From Whalleya microplaca (Eukaryota > Ascomycota > Sordariomycetes > Xylariales > Xylariaceae), in NCBI GenBank assembly GCA_022497155.1, contig MU385719.1, positions 682,001-746,000 of the forward strand: DNA of 64,000 bases. The letters run 5' to 3'. Shown here piece after piece: positions 1 to 12,920 of the stretch (the stretch's first letter is position 1; the number at the start of each line of letters is the position of its first letter). The position numbers and the translations under genes are program-made. The notes under the pieces are model-generated. The model saw only the letters and a program-made list of their open reading frames with translations, made no database searches and was not told where the DNA came from.

Positions 1-1008
1 CCCAACGGCGAACTGTTGTCATTTTACTCTGCGGTCCTCATATCCTCACCCGTGAGCTGCGAAGACGCACCCCCCGATCTTCTTTTAGCGGAAAAAGAAG
101 AGGCGAACACCACGTTTTTTTTCCCACATTGTTTTTCTCTCAATTCGCACTGCACGCTCCCCCCTGTGCTCTAGCCTCATAAACTCTGCTGGGACCAACA
201 TCCACCAATACGACCTGAGCATTTTGCGCGCTTGTGTTATCGTAACAAAACAACAGCAGGTGGCAGCACATATTACGAGTCCCCCCTCCCCTCAAGAAGG
301 ACTTTCCCGACCGACAGACGACAAGCTGTCCTCACCCTCATCACCCTTCATCTCTACGACATCTGCTAAGCGGCGAGTATCGAGTCCAAGACAAGGACCG
401 ACAACGATACAGTACGAATATCGTGAACTACACATCTTTTTCTCTTTAGGAAGCAGCGCTACGCATCCGTACGCCACCCCGTCCCTGCGGATAGATCCCG
501 AGAACAAAGGCGGCCTACGCGGCGCACAACAATAGGGAGACGAAGCATTCTCGCTTTCATCGGGAATTGACGGTTTTCGCTACAGCACCAGGCCATCATC
601 CAGAATCTCCTGCTTGGCCCTGTCATTGAGCCCCGAGCTTCTTTTCGAAGCTCCATACTAGCTGAGATCACTTCATCGTGAGTTTTTCCCTCTCCCCTAC
701 TATTTTGGTGTCTCGACGACAATCCACCGCCCCTCTTCCCCACTCACCTTGTCGTCACCTCAGCCTTAAGTCCGCCTGCCTCCCAACCTAAACCACCACT
801 TGACATCAACTGCCAAGCTTGTCATACCCGTCCTCATGTCTTTGTTACTGACATCGCAAGCCGCATTCAAGCCCAGGAAGTGCATCGTACTTTGACAGCG
901 GGCTCCATTGCACTCCCAAGACCCCCGCTCGCCTCTACCTTTCAAGTGCTCTGATCTCGTATTTCTCAAGTCTCGCAGGCCAACTGTGTGGCAGGTGAGG
1001 AATAAAAG
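1..1008 (+). other. Upstream region and probable long 5' leader of the PP1 gene
   Basis: No coding gene is visible here. The stretch is rich in pyrimidines and short open frames that do not resemble proteins. A GTGAGT donor at 678-683 and CAG acceptors near 978 could define a 5'-UTR intron ahead of the PP1 start at 1009; this is inference from splice consensus only. Confidence 0.4.
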
Positions 1009-2217
<1,209 letters not shown>

Positions 2218-3266
2218 ATACAGAGAGTATTCATACGAACTTCCTCGTCTTCTAGGTTCGGCCGACGATAATTTGCCCCCAAGCCCGAGTTCGTGTCTCA
2301 ATATTTGTCCTCGACCAACGATTATGTCGCATAATGGTGCTCCGGTCTACACCACAACCCTCGACCGCAACTGGCGTTTCGACTGCGCTGTTCGAGTACA
2401 GATACAACAACCCGCCGCTTACCACGAAGCTCCCTCTCTCGTAACCTCACTACGCTCACAATGGATGGAAGAGATGGCAACTCTGTTGATGATGATGAGT
2501 GGTGTTATTACACGAAAAGAAATAAAATCAGGTCTTTTTCTCATTTGGAACTGGCTCATGAGCGTCTTCACTCCTGTCTGCTCTATAGCCACGGTGATAA
2601 AGGGGAGAGTCTAGACAGTTAATTGTTTTCCCCAGACATGAAACTTATGAATGCATGCATGATCTGTTTCATGGTTCAGCTTTTTTGTCAGAATGATCAG
2701 TGAGGCAACATCTCTTGCTAGAAGCACTTCAAATGCATATTGGTGATGTTGCATTTGTGTAGGTCGCTCTGGTCAAGAGCTAGTGATTGGGATTTAAGCT
2801 ATGCCTAGGTGTTCCATTACAGTCCGTCCAGGGAAGTATTTTACATCGCACGGATTTATTCATGATACCTTCCCATCACCCGTCAAGGGAAGACTACATA
2901 CGCGCCTGTCTAGAATCTGGTATACTCTACTGTTGGGACTCAAGGTAGATGGGTCCGTGGTATGGATACCTCCTTTTCCTCTAGTCGCGCTTTCCCTCCA
3001 ACGTGGTTGCAATTCTTGTTGGGTGTACGACGGGACACACCGGAGGGTAGAGGACTCACTTAGGCACGCATCACAAACATCCCGAGGAAAGTGCGCTCGA
3101 TGATCTACATGTGGAGTTGGACAGTCGCGTGTTCTAGACTGTCCCGGAGGAGCCGGGGAAGCATCCAACCTAATGCTGTTACATAGGGAAGTCGGGCTGT
3201 GTAGTTTAGTGCAGGTTATGTAACGCATGATTTATGGCAGTGGGAGTGGGCATGAGAATCGTAGAG

Positions 3267-3283
3267 GAGAGAGAGAGAGAGAG
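3267..3283. repeat. (GA)n microsatellite
   Basis: An uninterrupted GA dinucleotide run of about eight units, seen directly, in the spacer after PP1. Confidence 0.9.
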
Positions 3284-3452
3284 GGCACACGGGATGCATG
3301 TCTTAGAGCGGGAAAGCCGTTGGATTGATGTCCAGCTGTGCTGGGGGGATTCAGGTACACCTGCGTCCCCCTGAATGTCTGGGTTGGGTATATCCCGATC
3401 GATCCCGCAATGCGGGTTCCTGTACCTAGGTAGGCATCTTAGGTTTTGTCTT

Positions 3453-3468
3453 TGTGTGTGTGTGTGTG
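3453..3468. repeat. (GT)n microsatellite
   Basis: A run of eight TG/GT dinucleotides, seen directly, in the spacer after PP1. Confidence 0.9.
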
Positions 3469-3670
3469 CTCATGTCTTAAATCTCGTAGGTAGATGGATG
3501 GGCTTGTTCACGGTATGTGGCGAGCTAGGTAAATACACACAGGTTCTGGCTGAGACTTCAAAGTTGTGCCTTTCACATGGAAGCTGCGATTTCTTGCTTT
3601 CTTTTGTCTGCTCGCTCGTGAAATTGTACCGGTGCTTCAACCCGTCTTGTACAGACAACTATCTTATATA

Positions 3671-3693
3671 GCTAGCTAGCTAGCTAGCTAGCT
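3671..3693. repeat. (GCTA)n tetranucleotide repeat touching the Rdx stop codon
   Basis: Almost six copies of GCTA, a self-complementary tetramer series made of overlapping GCTAGC palindromes. Its last base is the final base of the TGA stop of the minus-strand Rdx gene, so length changes would fall in that gene's 3' UTR. Confidence 0.9.
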
Positions 3694-4495
3694 CACTTGC
3701 AATCCTCACACTCCCCCACCACCGGCGGCCCCGGCGGATCCGCGGACCCCCTGGTCTGTGTCTCTACCGCCGCCTTCTCCGTTGCCGGTGCCGGTGCCGG
3801 CTCCTCAGCCTTCGCCTTGGCGGCTTTGGAGGCCGAGTAGTCCTTGTCCACGTGCCCCAGGTCCCGGCCCGGGTCAATGGCGTCGCGCACGCGCCGCTTC
3901 AGCTCCTTGGTCTCGGGGAACCCGCCGTCGGTCCTGCGGTCCCAGAGCACGCGGTGCTGGATCGTGGCGGATGTAGAGGAAGTGGAGGAAGTGGTGGGGG
4001 GAGTCGGGGGGTGGTGGGAGATCGTGACGACGAAGGTGCCCCCCGTCGACGGCTGGAGCGCTACTTCGCCGAGGGAGGTCGAGAAGGTCGAGAGGAGCTC
4101 TTGCGCGAACTAGAGTGGAGAGGGTTAGTTAGTCGTTGGGCCTGAGGTTGTGATATATGTATGCAAGTGTGTCTATATGTCCGCGTATGTGTGTGTATGT
4201 ATGTATATGTGATATGGCGGGGTCGTGGACCCGAGTGGCTTGATCTTGCGGAGGTGGTGTAGAGAGACTTTTCGTTCATACATAGCCACGAGAATATATG
4301 TGTGTTCTCGTCTATCTGGGAACAGAGTGGGCGCGTGGATCTCTCCACGATAGATAGATAGATCCTACTTACGTATGCGGCTCTCAGCATCCATTTACAT
4401 TGGGTGCAGAAGCGGATGGTGACACGGGGGAGTGGAAACGGCGTCGGGGATGCGGGGTCCGGAGGAGTCGACGACGTAGTGGAGGTCTCGGCCAT
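3693..4495 (-). CDS. Rdx-family (selenoprotein W/T/H-like) thiol protein
   Basis: Predicted small thioredoxin-like protein of the Rdx family, whose members in animals carry CxxU and in fungi CxxC; the cellular substrate is not established. Two exons, 4373-4495 and 3693-4109, are joined across a 263-bp intron with GTAAGT and CAG-type borders; total 179 residues. The redox motif is C30-T-Q-C33 in the context RFCTQCKWMLRAAY, typical of the family, followed by a segment GGTFVV and the conserved LWDRRTDGGFPE region. After residue 135 the chain becomes Ala/Pro/Glu-rich and ends with a second CxxC, C175-E-D-C178, followed by a terminal lysine. The start at 4495 is the only ATG placing the CxxC near the N-terminus. 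Confidence 0.88.
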
Positions 4496-5833
4496 GATTG
4501 AATGGAGAGATATCGACTTGGGTCTTGGTATCTGGACGGAGCGTGTATCCTGCAGTCCGAGTCTGATGTTGAAAGTCGGGCCGTTACCGGTAAGCCAAGT
4601 GCTGCCGATCGTGGGTAATAGCTATCCTGAGCCGGAGCTAATAGGTAATAAGCTCGTAGCTCAATCCGGACGAGCACGAGGGGCTCGCATCGTCAACGCC
4701 CACATCTGGATAGATGCCGGCCGGCATTGGATGAGTAGCAATTGACTTTGTTTGTTCTGTTACTTGTGTAGTTTAAGTTAGTATTGACCAAAGCTCTCGA
4801 GATACTTGTTGAGAATAGGATGAAATGTAGGTCAAATCTAACTTCACAGACCCTCATAGCTTATTGGGGCACGTGTTCGGTACTATTGTAGGCCGGTATA
4901 TCCGGGTCGTTCGGGGCAGCTTTCCCACTTGGTATGGCAGATCCGGGCTCCAAAAATCCTAATCGCGTCCTGAGGTATAACACGTAATCGCGAGCACATA
5001 ATAGCTTAATCCCGTAGGTAGCCGGAATGTTCACTGCACGAATCGACTCTAGATTGTCACTTACGGGTGGAAAGACTGGAAGGTTGGGAAGGCTGACAGA
5101 CTTTCCACTCCTATCGTGAAGGGCCATGCTGACATTACAGAAAACTTTGAGTTCTTCAACCTTACCCACACCGAAATAGCTTCCTAGATCTACAGCAGGG
5201 GGTCACGTCCATCATATGTCAACCCCTATCGACATAGGTATGTATTATCACATGAAGCTAGGGACACAGAATTGTCCGTGGGATGCAATAGTTGCAACTC
5301 ATGGAGAGAGATCTTCATTACTCCGTGGTAACGGACGCGGAAGATGGTCATAACAAGATATTCGCATTTCATCAAATATTGATAGCATGGACAAAGGGAA
5401 CAAGAGTACAATCGTGAATGAACAGATATTACATGCTGAAGAGCTTCTTGGAATCCTATTGCTTCCTCCCGGAATGGCTGTCCGTCCATCAGCCAACCCA
5501 CGCATGGAAAAATAAAGTAAAAATGGGAATATGCCGTTGATTATCATAATGTGCCCGATAAGTGATACCGGGCCGCGGGTATTGTAGTAGCTTTTTGGGG
5601 GTTTGCCTCTTCTTTTTGTCTTTCCCTTGAGCCTCGTCTTCCAGCAGGCATACGAAACCGAGTTCTACGCAAAGGCTTGGTGAACAAAGTATGTAGTAGT
5701 TGTCCCCAACGCTGAAATCAGATGCCCAGTCCTGCCAACCTCATCGCGACGTAAATCCCAAAGAGCGGGTTGCGCCAATTGTGTTTCGCTTCCTCGGCCA
5801 GCCACACTAGCTAGCTCCTACTATATTCCTCTT
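4496..5833. other. Intergenic region between the Rdx and G-gamma genes
   Basis: No supported gene. A minus-strand open frame at 4861-5169 reads through about 100 residues but its apparent start is GTG, it lacks a homologue I recognise and it has no flanking exons, so it is not called. Confidence 0.4.
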
Positions 5834-6181
5834 CTACATGACCACACAGCAGCTCCCGCTCTGTTGAGGCGCGTACGGGTCCTCTCCACGCGGCACTGCT
5901 CCCCAAACTGACGGAACCATGTAATCTCTCGTGCTATTGCAATACGCGATGATGCTATAGATCGTGTTAGAAACTGGGATTCACGGCCAATTGAATCATC
6001 GCTAGGCAGGATTGCCTCACCTCTTAGCAGCCTGGGACACGGGAATCCGCTCCCTCTCTAGATCCTCCCGTAGCCTGTTGTTAAGCTCGGTCAGACGCCT
6101 TAGCTTAAGATCGGCCATCGACTGCTTGTTCTTCTTGATTTGCGACGGGTCGCCGACATCTCGGGATGTGTACTGCGGCAT
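5834..6181 (-). CDS. gng-1: Heterotrimeric G-protein gamma subunit
   Basis: Gamma subunit that pairs with the WD40 G-beta subunit at the plasma membrane in pheromone and nutrient signalling (Ste18 of yeast, GNG-1 of Neurospora). Two exons, 6021-6181 and 5834-5954, flank a 66-bp intron with GTGAGG donor; 93 residues. The N-terminus MPQYTSRDVGDPSQIKK is the family start, an upstream in-frame ATG at 6211 being less likely. A helical coiled-coil region runs from about 15 to 45, followed by the G-beta contact region and the conserved DYMVPSVWG segment. The chain ends in CCVVM, a CaaX box (CVVM) for prenylation with a neighbouring cysteine for possible palmitoylation. It is divergent from eIF3a across 1.8 kb. 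Confidence 0.95.
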
Positions 6182-7991
6182 GTTGATGGATATCGCAGAC
6201 GAGGCGATCAAATCGGTCCTTTGGTCGGGGTCTTAGAGGTGGCGAGCCGGACCGGTTGCAGAGCCTCTCGAAGTCTGAGAATTGTGATTCTGTTTCAAGT
6301 AGATTAACCGAGTCAGTAAAATGTCAATTTCATTAAATTGAATGTCTCAGTATTGCGTTTAAGTGCTTGTTGGCCCTCGAAATCGATGCTCCTTTTTTTG
6401 CTGTTGCCCGCGTTTTACAGCTACGTGCCCCTATCAAAAGCAAGGCGTGTATGGAGCCAACCGTTTCCAACGCATCCGTCCCTCGGCGCAGGTGGCAACG
6501 AAGAGATAAAAAAAAGAAAGGGACTTACAGATCAAAGCGATCTCGAGACAAGAGGGCCGTATATACACAGATTGGAGGCGACGAAGAGGCGCGAGGACAA
6601 GTCCTGGTTGGTTCGTCGAACAGCGTACAGATAGTATTAAGACGAGGAAGACGGCGAGCTGGGGGAGGTGAGGGAAGTTGGCGAATTTGGTACGAAGTAC
6701 GGACAGTAGCACAGGCCTACTGAGATTAGACACCGCTGATTGGCCAGACGGGTAGGGGGGGGGTTATTGGGAATGGGGCTCTGGGGGGGGCTATTATCTG
6801 GTGCTTGCAGGCTGGGAAATTGGCCCGTTTTGAAGGATGGATAGGTAATCCGCCCGTTCGTGCAGAAAAATTCATCAATTTCGCAGGCCAAGACCCCAAG
6901 GCTCCGGAGCAGAGGTTCTGGAAGCACAGGCCACCTTCAGATTACCACATTTCCGCGTATGTACGGGATTACCTAAGGTGGGACTTCAAAAAGGTCTGAA
7001 TAACCATAGCGGGGCTCAAGAATCGAGACCTATGTTAAGTACCTAGCCAACTACCTACCTAGCAGAAGGCCGACAGTCATTAAGCGATAACAGCGCTATC
7101 CTCACTACCTATGAATACACCAAGTATTCTGCAAATAATGGATTAGTCACTACCTAGGTAACATGTGGCGAGAGGCTAAGGTTACTTAGATACTCGTGCT
7201 TCTCGAACAACATAAATCGGTATATATAAAACGATATACTCTTTATGAAACATATAGGTTCTTATTAGGTAGTGCTTAGGATGCATCGCATGATAATACC
7301 TAATTGGGAAACAAAAACCACGAAGTCATGAAGGTGATGGTGATTCGGGGCCTTCCTTCATCTAGTCACAGAACCAACAACAGTATGGTGAATGTTCATA
7401 AGGGCCTATGGTCATTGGGATCTAATGAACGGAATTTCATTCTCGAGCGCTATAAGGCCACCTAAAATCTAAATATACCCAAGACAACATATAACATATT
7501 ACTTCTTTTCCTATAGCACTCGCTCATCCATCCCCTGCTATAAGTAAAGCTACTAAGGATATGAGCAAGCCACAACACCACAACTGGTGGGTATCGATAA
7601 AGAAATACTGAGGTACAAAACTGTACAACTGTATGAAATGAGATGAGCTTATTCAGACCCTACTCGTAGTATCAAAGAATTGAGGTGTAGTATAAACAAC
7701 TCCCAGGTCATCAGCTACTTCTATGTAGAGAGCCGAATGCCCTTAGGTAACTGGCCGAGTCGCAACGGAAATACGGGGCTGCGGAGTTAGGCAGTTAGGT
7801 GGGTAGGTACTGCCTCGATTAGGAATCACGTGACAGACATTTAGCCCGTGCCCCTCGCACCCTCCCAAACCCACAGAAGTGGCACAAATCTAAAATCTTC
7901 GTTGTCAGGCCTTCCATTTCCCGCGCTCTTTTTTCACGTCACTGGCAGCATCAATCTCCCAACATCCTTTTCATCAAGGAGATTGCCCAAC
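6182..7991. other. Divergent promoter region between G-gamma and eIF3a
   Basis: About 1.8 kb with no convincing gene on either strand. It contains many CCTAGGTA/TACCTA-type motifs between 7030 and 7160 and a palindromic TCACGTGA at 7826-7833. A plus-strand frame that runs into eIF3a from 7848 begins with GTG and is not regarded as translated. Confidence 0.5.
7826..7833. promoter_or_regulatory. TCACGTGA E-box-like palindrome
   Basis: A perfect 8-bp palindrome with a CACGTG core, 159 bp upstream of the eIF3a start codon. CACGTG is the known site of bHLH factors such as Cbf1; its use here is inference. Confidence 0.35.
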
Positions 7992-10900
7992 ATGCCGCCG
8001 CCTCCGCACCAGAAGCCTGAGAACGTTCTCAAGCGCGCCCATGAGTTGATCGGTGTCAACCAAGCCCCTGCTGCCTTAACGCTTCTCCATGACCACATCA
8101 CCTCGAAGCGTTCGCGAAATGTCCCCATCGTGTCCTTGGAGCCCGTGATGCTCCTCCTGGTCGAGCTGTCCGTCGAACAGAAGAAAGGCAAGCTTGCCAA
8201 GGACGCGCTCTACTCTTACAAGAATATCGCCCAGAACACCAACATCGGTACTATCGAGCTCGTCCTCAAGAAGTTCATCGAGTTGGCCGCAGAGAAGGTC
8301 ACAGCCGCTCAGAAGAAGGCCGATGAAGTGCAGTCGAGCATCGAAGCAACTGCTACCGCGAGTGTTGATGATTTAGAGGCGAGCGAGACGCCCGAGTCCA
8401 TTTTGCTGGCGACTGTCTCGGGCGAACAATCTAGAGACCGCACCGAGCGTGCGGTCGTCACACCATGGCTGAAGTTTCTCTGGGAGGCTTACCGGACCGT
8501 CCTGGACATACTGAGGAATAACGCTAGACTCGAGATCCTCTATCAGAGCACGGCCACTCAGGCCTTCGACTTCTGTCTCAAGTATCAAAGAAAGACCGAA
8601 TTCCGACGGCTCTGCGAGCTCCTGCGGAACCATGTTCAGACCGCCGCTAAGTACTCAAGTCAGATGCATGCCATCAACCTGAATGATCCCGACACTTTGC
8701 AGCGACATCTAGAGACTCGCTTTCAGCAGCTGAATGTTGCTGTCGAGCTCGAACTATGGCAAGAAGCATTCCGGAGTGTCGAAGACATCCACACTCTTCT
8801 CAACCTCAGCAAGCGGCCCCCGAAGAATATCATGATGGCCAACTACTACGAGAAACTCACTCGAATCTTCCTCGTCGGAGAGAACTACCTTTTCCACGCC
8901 GCTGCTTGGTCGCGATACTACAATCTCCTCCGCCAGTCTGCAGCTCTAGTGGCCACCGGCCAAAGCAAGAAGGCTGACAACCCATCTGCCACCGAGGCCG
9001 ACCTGCAAAAGGCCGCCTCCTTCGTTCTTCTGTCGGCGCTCTCGATTCCCGTCATCAGTACATCGCGATCCCGAGGTGCCATGGTCGACTTTGATGAAGC
9101 CAAGAAGAATAAGAATTCGCGCTTGACCCATCTCCTGGGCATGTCCACCGCGCCTACTCGTGCAGCTTTGTTCGGCGATGCCTTGTCTAAATCCCTCTTG
9201 AAGCGTGCCCGCCCAGAGATCAGAGATCTATACAACATCCTCGAAGTTGACTTCCACCCTCTTTCTATCTGCCAGAAGATATCGCCCATTCTTACCAAGA
9301 TCGGTACTGACTCCGAGATGGAGAAGTATATTTTGCCTCTCCAGCAAGTCATTCTCACCCGACTCTTCCAGCAGTTGTCACAAGTATACGAGTCGGTTGA
9401 CCTTGCCTTTGTGGAAAACCTTGCCAGTTTCCCTGAACCCTTCCAGATCACTCGTGGAACAATTGAGAAGTTCATAATGAATGGCAACAAGAAGGGAGAT
9501 CTCTCCGTCCGTATGGACCATGCTACTGGAGTCCTCAACTTCGACAAGGATGTGTTTTCCTCCTCCAAGGCTGTCCACGCTGGTTCAGCTGGGGGCTCTT
9601 CCGAGGCTTCGGCTGGATCTATTCAGCGCCTCCAAAGCACCCCTTCGGAGATTGTTCGTTCTCAGTTAACTCGGCTGGCAACTACTCTTAATACGACTTG
9701 CTTCTACATCGACCCGTCTTACCGACAGCACCAACTGGAAGCCCGACAAGCAGCTCTCGCTAGAGCTAAGGAGGGGGCTGAGCAGGAGCACCGTGAAACC
9801 CTAGCTCGAAAGGGTATCATTCAAAAGCGAAAGGAAGAGGCGTCTGAGTTGCAAGCAAAGAGGGAGAAAGAAAAGGCAAGACAGAAGCGACTCCAGGAGC
9901 AAGCATTAGCAGAAGCCGAGGAACGGCGGCTGGCTCAGGAGCAGAGAGAGCGCGAGGAGAAACGTCTCAAAGATGAGAGAGATCGCGTCCGCAGGGAAGA
10001 GCTCAAGAAGCAGATCGCCGATCTCAAGATTGGTCCCAATGCTCTCGACATTGACCTCGAGAATATTGACGATCTTGATAGCAGCCGTCTCAGGGCCATG
10101 AAGCTCGCTCAGCTTGAGCGGGAGAAGAACGATATCAACGAAAGGCTTCGTGTCACTGGCAAGCGCCTCGACCACCTGGAGCGTGCTTTCAGGAAGGAAG
10201 AGGCTAAAAAGCTTCCTGACGATGAAGCCAAACAACGCGAGCGTGATCTGGCTGCTTACGAGACGATGAAGGCCGAGACGCTTAAGGAGGCTAAGGAGAA
10301 GCATAAGGAGAGCGTTGAACTCAAGCATCGCCTCAGCCGCCTCATGCCCTATTATGAGTCCTTCAGGAAGTCTCTACATGACCGCCGTCGTGATGAGTTT
10401 GAGAAGCGTCAACGTGACGCTGAGCGGGAATTGGACAAGCAAATCACAGCTCGTAAGAAGGAATATCGCGATCGCAAGTTACGGGAGAAGCGAGAGCGTG
10501 AGGAGAAGGAGAGAGCTCTGCGCGAGGCAGAGGAACGTGCTGAGAAGGATAGGCAAGAGCAGGAGAAGCGTGCCGAACAAAGAAAAGCAGAACTGGCCAA
10601 GCTCAAGGAACAGCGAGAAAAGGAGCGCCAGGAAAGCTTGGAAAAGGCCGCCCTCCAAGCCCAGAGAGAAGAGCAGGCCATGGCAAGAAGACAGGCCGAG
10701 AAGGAGAAAGAACGTCTCCCGCCTCGGCGCGAGCCAATTGCTATGGAACGTACAGATTCCAACGAGCGACTTTCTGGACCACCGCGTCTCAACCTTGTCG
10801 GTGGAAAATCGTCATGGCGTGATCGTGAGGCTTCAGGTCGTGAGGCTTCGGGTGGTGCTGCCCCACCCGCAGCAAGCAACGGACCACCATCTCGTACAGG

Positions 10901-11156
10901 AACCCCGATAGAACGCACCGATTCCAATGAGCGTCCTTCGGGGCCACCTCGCCTTAACCTCGCGGGGAAACAATCTTCGTGGCGTGAACGTGAGGCTGCC
11001 AAAAAGGCTGGTGGCGGTGCTGCAAGTGTTCCTAGGGACGTGCCAGCTAGGGACACGCCAAGCCCGGCCCCTGCACAGACTCCTGGCGAGACCTTGAAAC
11101 CTTCCGGAGCTCCTGGAAAGTGGGTACCCCGACATCTTAGAGAGAAGCAGGGTTAG
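7992..11156 (+). CDS. Eukaryotic translation initiation factor 3 subunit A (eIF3a, Tif32)
   Basis: Largest scaffold subunit of eIF3, which holds the 43S pre-initiation complex together and bridges the mRNA entry and exit channels of the 40S ribosome. It is a single exon of 1054 residues, starting [19 protein letters not shown], the usual fungal N-terminus; this is the first in-frame ATG although the frame stays open upstream. The N-terminal half is helical with a PCI region around 330-520. From about 600 to 910 it is a very long charged coiled coil rich in Glu, Arg and Lys. The C-terminal tail holds two copies of an ERTDSNER...GPPRLNL...SSWR.RE module (from residues 918 and 973) and ends [13 protein letters not shown], a typical fungal eIF3a ending. 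No introns. Confidence 0.96.
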   Translation: MPPPPHQKPENVLKRAHELIGVNQAPAALTLLHDHITSKRSRNVPIVSLEPVMLLLVELSVEQKKGKLAKDALYSYKNIAQNTNIGTIELVLKKFIELAAEKVTAAQKKADEVQSSIEATATASVDDLEASETPESILLATVSGEQSRDRTERAVVTPWLKFLWEAYRTVLDILRNNARLEILYQSTATQAFDFCLKYQRKTEFRRLCELLRNHVQTAAKYSSQMHAINLNDPDTLQRHLETRFQQLNVAVELELWQEAFRSVEDIHTLLNLSKRPPKNIMMANYYEKLTRIFLVGENYLFHAAAWSRYYNLLRQSAALVATGQSKKADNPSATEADLQKAASFVLLSALSIPVISTSRSRGAMVDFDEAKKNKNSRLTHLLGMSTAPTRAALFGDALSKSLLKRARPEIRDLYNILEVDFHPLSICQKISPILTKIGTDSEMEKYILPLQQVILTRLFQQLSQVYESVDLAFVENLASFPEPFQITRGTIEKFIMNGNKKGDLSVRMDHATGVLNFDKDVFSSSKAVHAGSAGGSSEASAGSIQRLQSTPSEIVRSQLTRLATTLNTTCFYIDPSYRQHQLEARQAALARAKEGAEQEHRETLARKGIIQKRKEEASELQAKREKEKARQKRLQEQALAEAEERRLAQEQREREEKRLKDERDRVRREELKKQIADLKIGPNALDIDLENIDDLDSSRLRAMKLAQLEREKNDINERLRVTGKRLDHLERAFRKEEAKKLPDDEAKQRERDLAAYETMKAETLKEAKEKHKESVELKHRLSRLMPYYESFRKSLHDRRRDEFEKRQRDAERELDKQITARKKEYRDRKLREKREREEKERALREAEERAEKDRQEQEKRAEQRKAELAKLKEQREKERQESLEKAALQAQREEQAMARRQAEKEKERLPPRREPIAMERTDSNERLSGPPRLNLVGGKSSWRDREASGREASGGAAPPAASNGPPSRTGTPIERTDSNERPSGPPRLNLAGKQSSWREREAAKKAGGGAASVPRDVPARDTPSPAPAQTPGETLKPSGAPGKWVPRHLREKQG

Positions 11157-11294
11157 GCATTGATGGAACGGCGTTCTGGGGGTCGGGTTTAGTATGGAAC
11201 TCACGTGTAATGTAGATTCACGAAAAGAACACTTAGGCTTCATAATTCCGCGCTGTCTGCCCAGTCAATTTATCTGTGATCATACATATATCCA

Positions 11295-12365
11295 TTATAT
11301 CATTACATCCTCGTCCGGTCTAGATAATATGGTGAGTACATCCGGCCCTATATTCTTGCGAGCTGGCGGGTCAGAGCTCAGTTCAGCCGGTGGCCTTTCT
11401 GCCGGCATCTCATGGATGGGATACATGTCCGTATTCCGATAACCCCCGTGCAGCTCTGCGCGAGGTTCGCGAGCGTCCTCGAGCTCCGGCTTCTCCCACC
11501 TGGATTGTATGGGGACTCGCTTGGCACGCTTTCGAAGCCGAAAGCCCAGAAACCCTATCCCGCCCAGGAGCAGTAGTGCTCCTATGGTGATCGAGATGGC
11601 TATGGCCGCCTTGGTGCTTATGGCCGGGTCGAGAAACGGGTTCGTGCTCGAAGACGAATTAGAGGTCGCAGTCGATGTCGAAGTCGATGTTGATGTCGCT
11701 ACTGAGCTGGTTATTGGAGACGATGGACTGTTACGTGAGCTTGAGGATGAAGTTGCTTCCGTGCTCGTCGTAGGTGGAGATGGAGCGACGGGTGCTGTTG
11801 GAGGATCGGGTGGTGAGGCATGGACCGTACTGGTAACCTGATCGTGTGAGTTTGACAACGTGAACGTACTTGAGGCGTTTATTATAACCGTATGGTGGGA
11901 GCCGTCGTCTAAGCTATCCCCTGAGCTATCCCCTGATTCTGAGTTGGAAGAAGACGAGGAACTTGCAGAAGTTGACGTGGTGGATGACACCGAGCTGTAG
12001 GATTGTGAAGTAGTCTGTGCTACAGCAACCATCACGCAGAAGCTTATCATGCTTCCTTGGGCCTGGCCTGTAAGTCAAGACGCTGTCAGTATCGGGATGA
12101 GAGGGCTGGTTTGTTGAAAGGTGAAGAATCACGAACTGAGATCATTCTGGCACCTGTCGAAAATACAATCTGAGTAGTCGTTCCTTAAGGAGGAGTCGTT
12201 GCATATACATTCATCGTCACTCCTGTTGCAAGTATTCTTGTTGTTCACTGCTTTGTCAAGGCAGTTACTGCCACACGAACCGATGGCTTGGTCGAGATCT
12301 TCAGCAAGGGCCATGACCCCCAGAGCCAGAGTGAGGGTAGCTCGTAGTGAGGCCATCTTGTCCAT
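11295..12365 (-). CDS. CFEM-domain single-pass membrane protein (copy 1)
   Basis: Predicted cell-surface protein of the fungal CFEM class, whose members take part in haem or iron capture, surface sensing and host interaction. Exons 12137-12365 and 11295-12067 give 333 residues; the intron uses an unusual GTTCGT donor but the phases match and the join supplies the eighth cysteine. There is a signal peptide (1-21) and cysteines at 31, 35, 46, 53, 55, 67, 72 and 87 in the CFEM spacing including the C-x-C pair. A long Ser/Thr-rich stalk follows, likely O-glycosylated, then one membrane helix at about 229-253 followed by a basic stop-transfer and an 80-residue cytosolic tail with two AEL motifs. 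It lies in tandem with a second CFEM gene 555 bp upstream. Ligand unknown. Confidence 0.85.
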
Positions 12366-12920
12366 GACGGGCTATATCATTCTAACAACGGAGGACTGCT
12401 CAACGAGGAAAAGAGAACTAGGTTTCTGCCTTTTCCCATCTCTCTATCGACTCTTAAAAGGATTGTTTCACTTCGCCTTATACACAAGACTACAAGACTG
12501 TCTCCCTACATGTACTCCTGCGACAATGCAATGCAACTGTGCCACGCCACCTCCTGCTCGTCATCAACATAAGGCTGACTCATGCAGGACATACCATCAA
12601 TACAACGTCTCTACATATGTCAACATTTAAATAGCAGCTTTCGTGTCTCCGGTTCGTAAGAGAAACGGGCCTCTTTCAATTGGCCTCTTCAAGGTTATGA
12701 TTCGATAAGACTCTCCAACTCCTCAAAATGCACTTTCAGCTGACGTTTTAAGATCGCTTGTTACATTATAATTCTCGAATTTCCATTATTTGGCTTCGCC
12801 TATAAATAAGACTGCTCGTTGATCTCCATACGTGACCTTGAATCCACAACACTTTAAATTATAATATACCATCGTACCCTCGTGTCAATGTAGCCATTAC
12901 TCTCCAGAACTAAGAATTGA
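12366..12920. other. Spacer between the two tandem CFEM genes
   Basis: Holds the promoter of copy 1 and the 3' end of copy 2. No further gene seen. Confidence 0.5.

Larger units (their letters stand above)
2218..3692. other. Convergent intergenic region between PP1 and the Rdx gene
   Basis: No convincing gene; it should hold the 3' UTRs of both convergent neighbours. It contains three simple-sequence tracts (GA, GT and GCTA) listed separately. Short open frames on both strands have no recognisable domains. Confidence 0.5.

Noticed and set aside
4861..5169. Minus-strand frame of about 100 residues
   Set aside because: Apparent start is GTG, no homologue known to me, and no flanking exons; left as intergenic.
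7848..7991. N-terminal extension of eIF3a
   Set aside because: The frame is open but starts with GTG, and the conserved fungal N-terminus begins at the ATG at 7992.
8918..9568. 216-residue minus-strand frame within eIF3a
   Set aside because: Antisense of a well-supported eIF3a exon; no domain. The same applies to 10409-11056 (-), 10315-10911 (+) and 9906-10328 (-).
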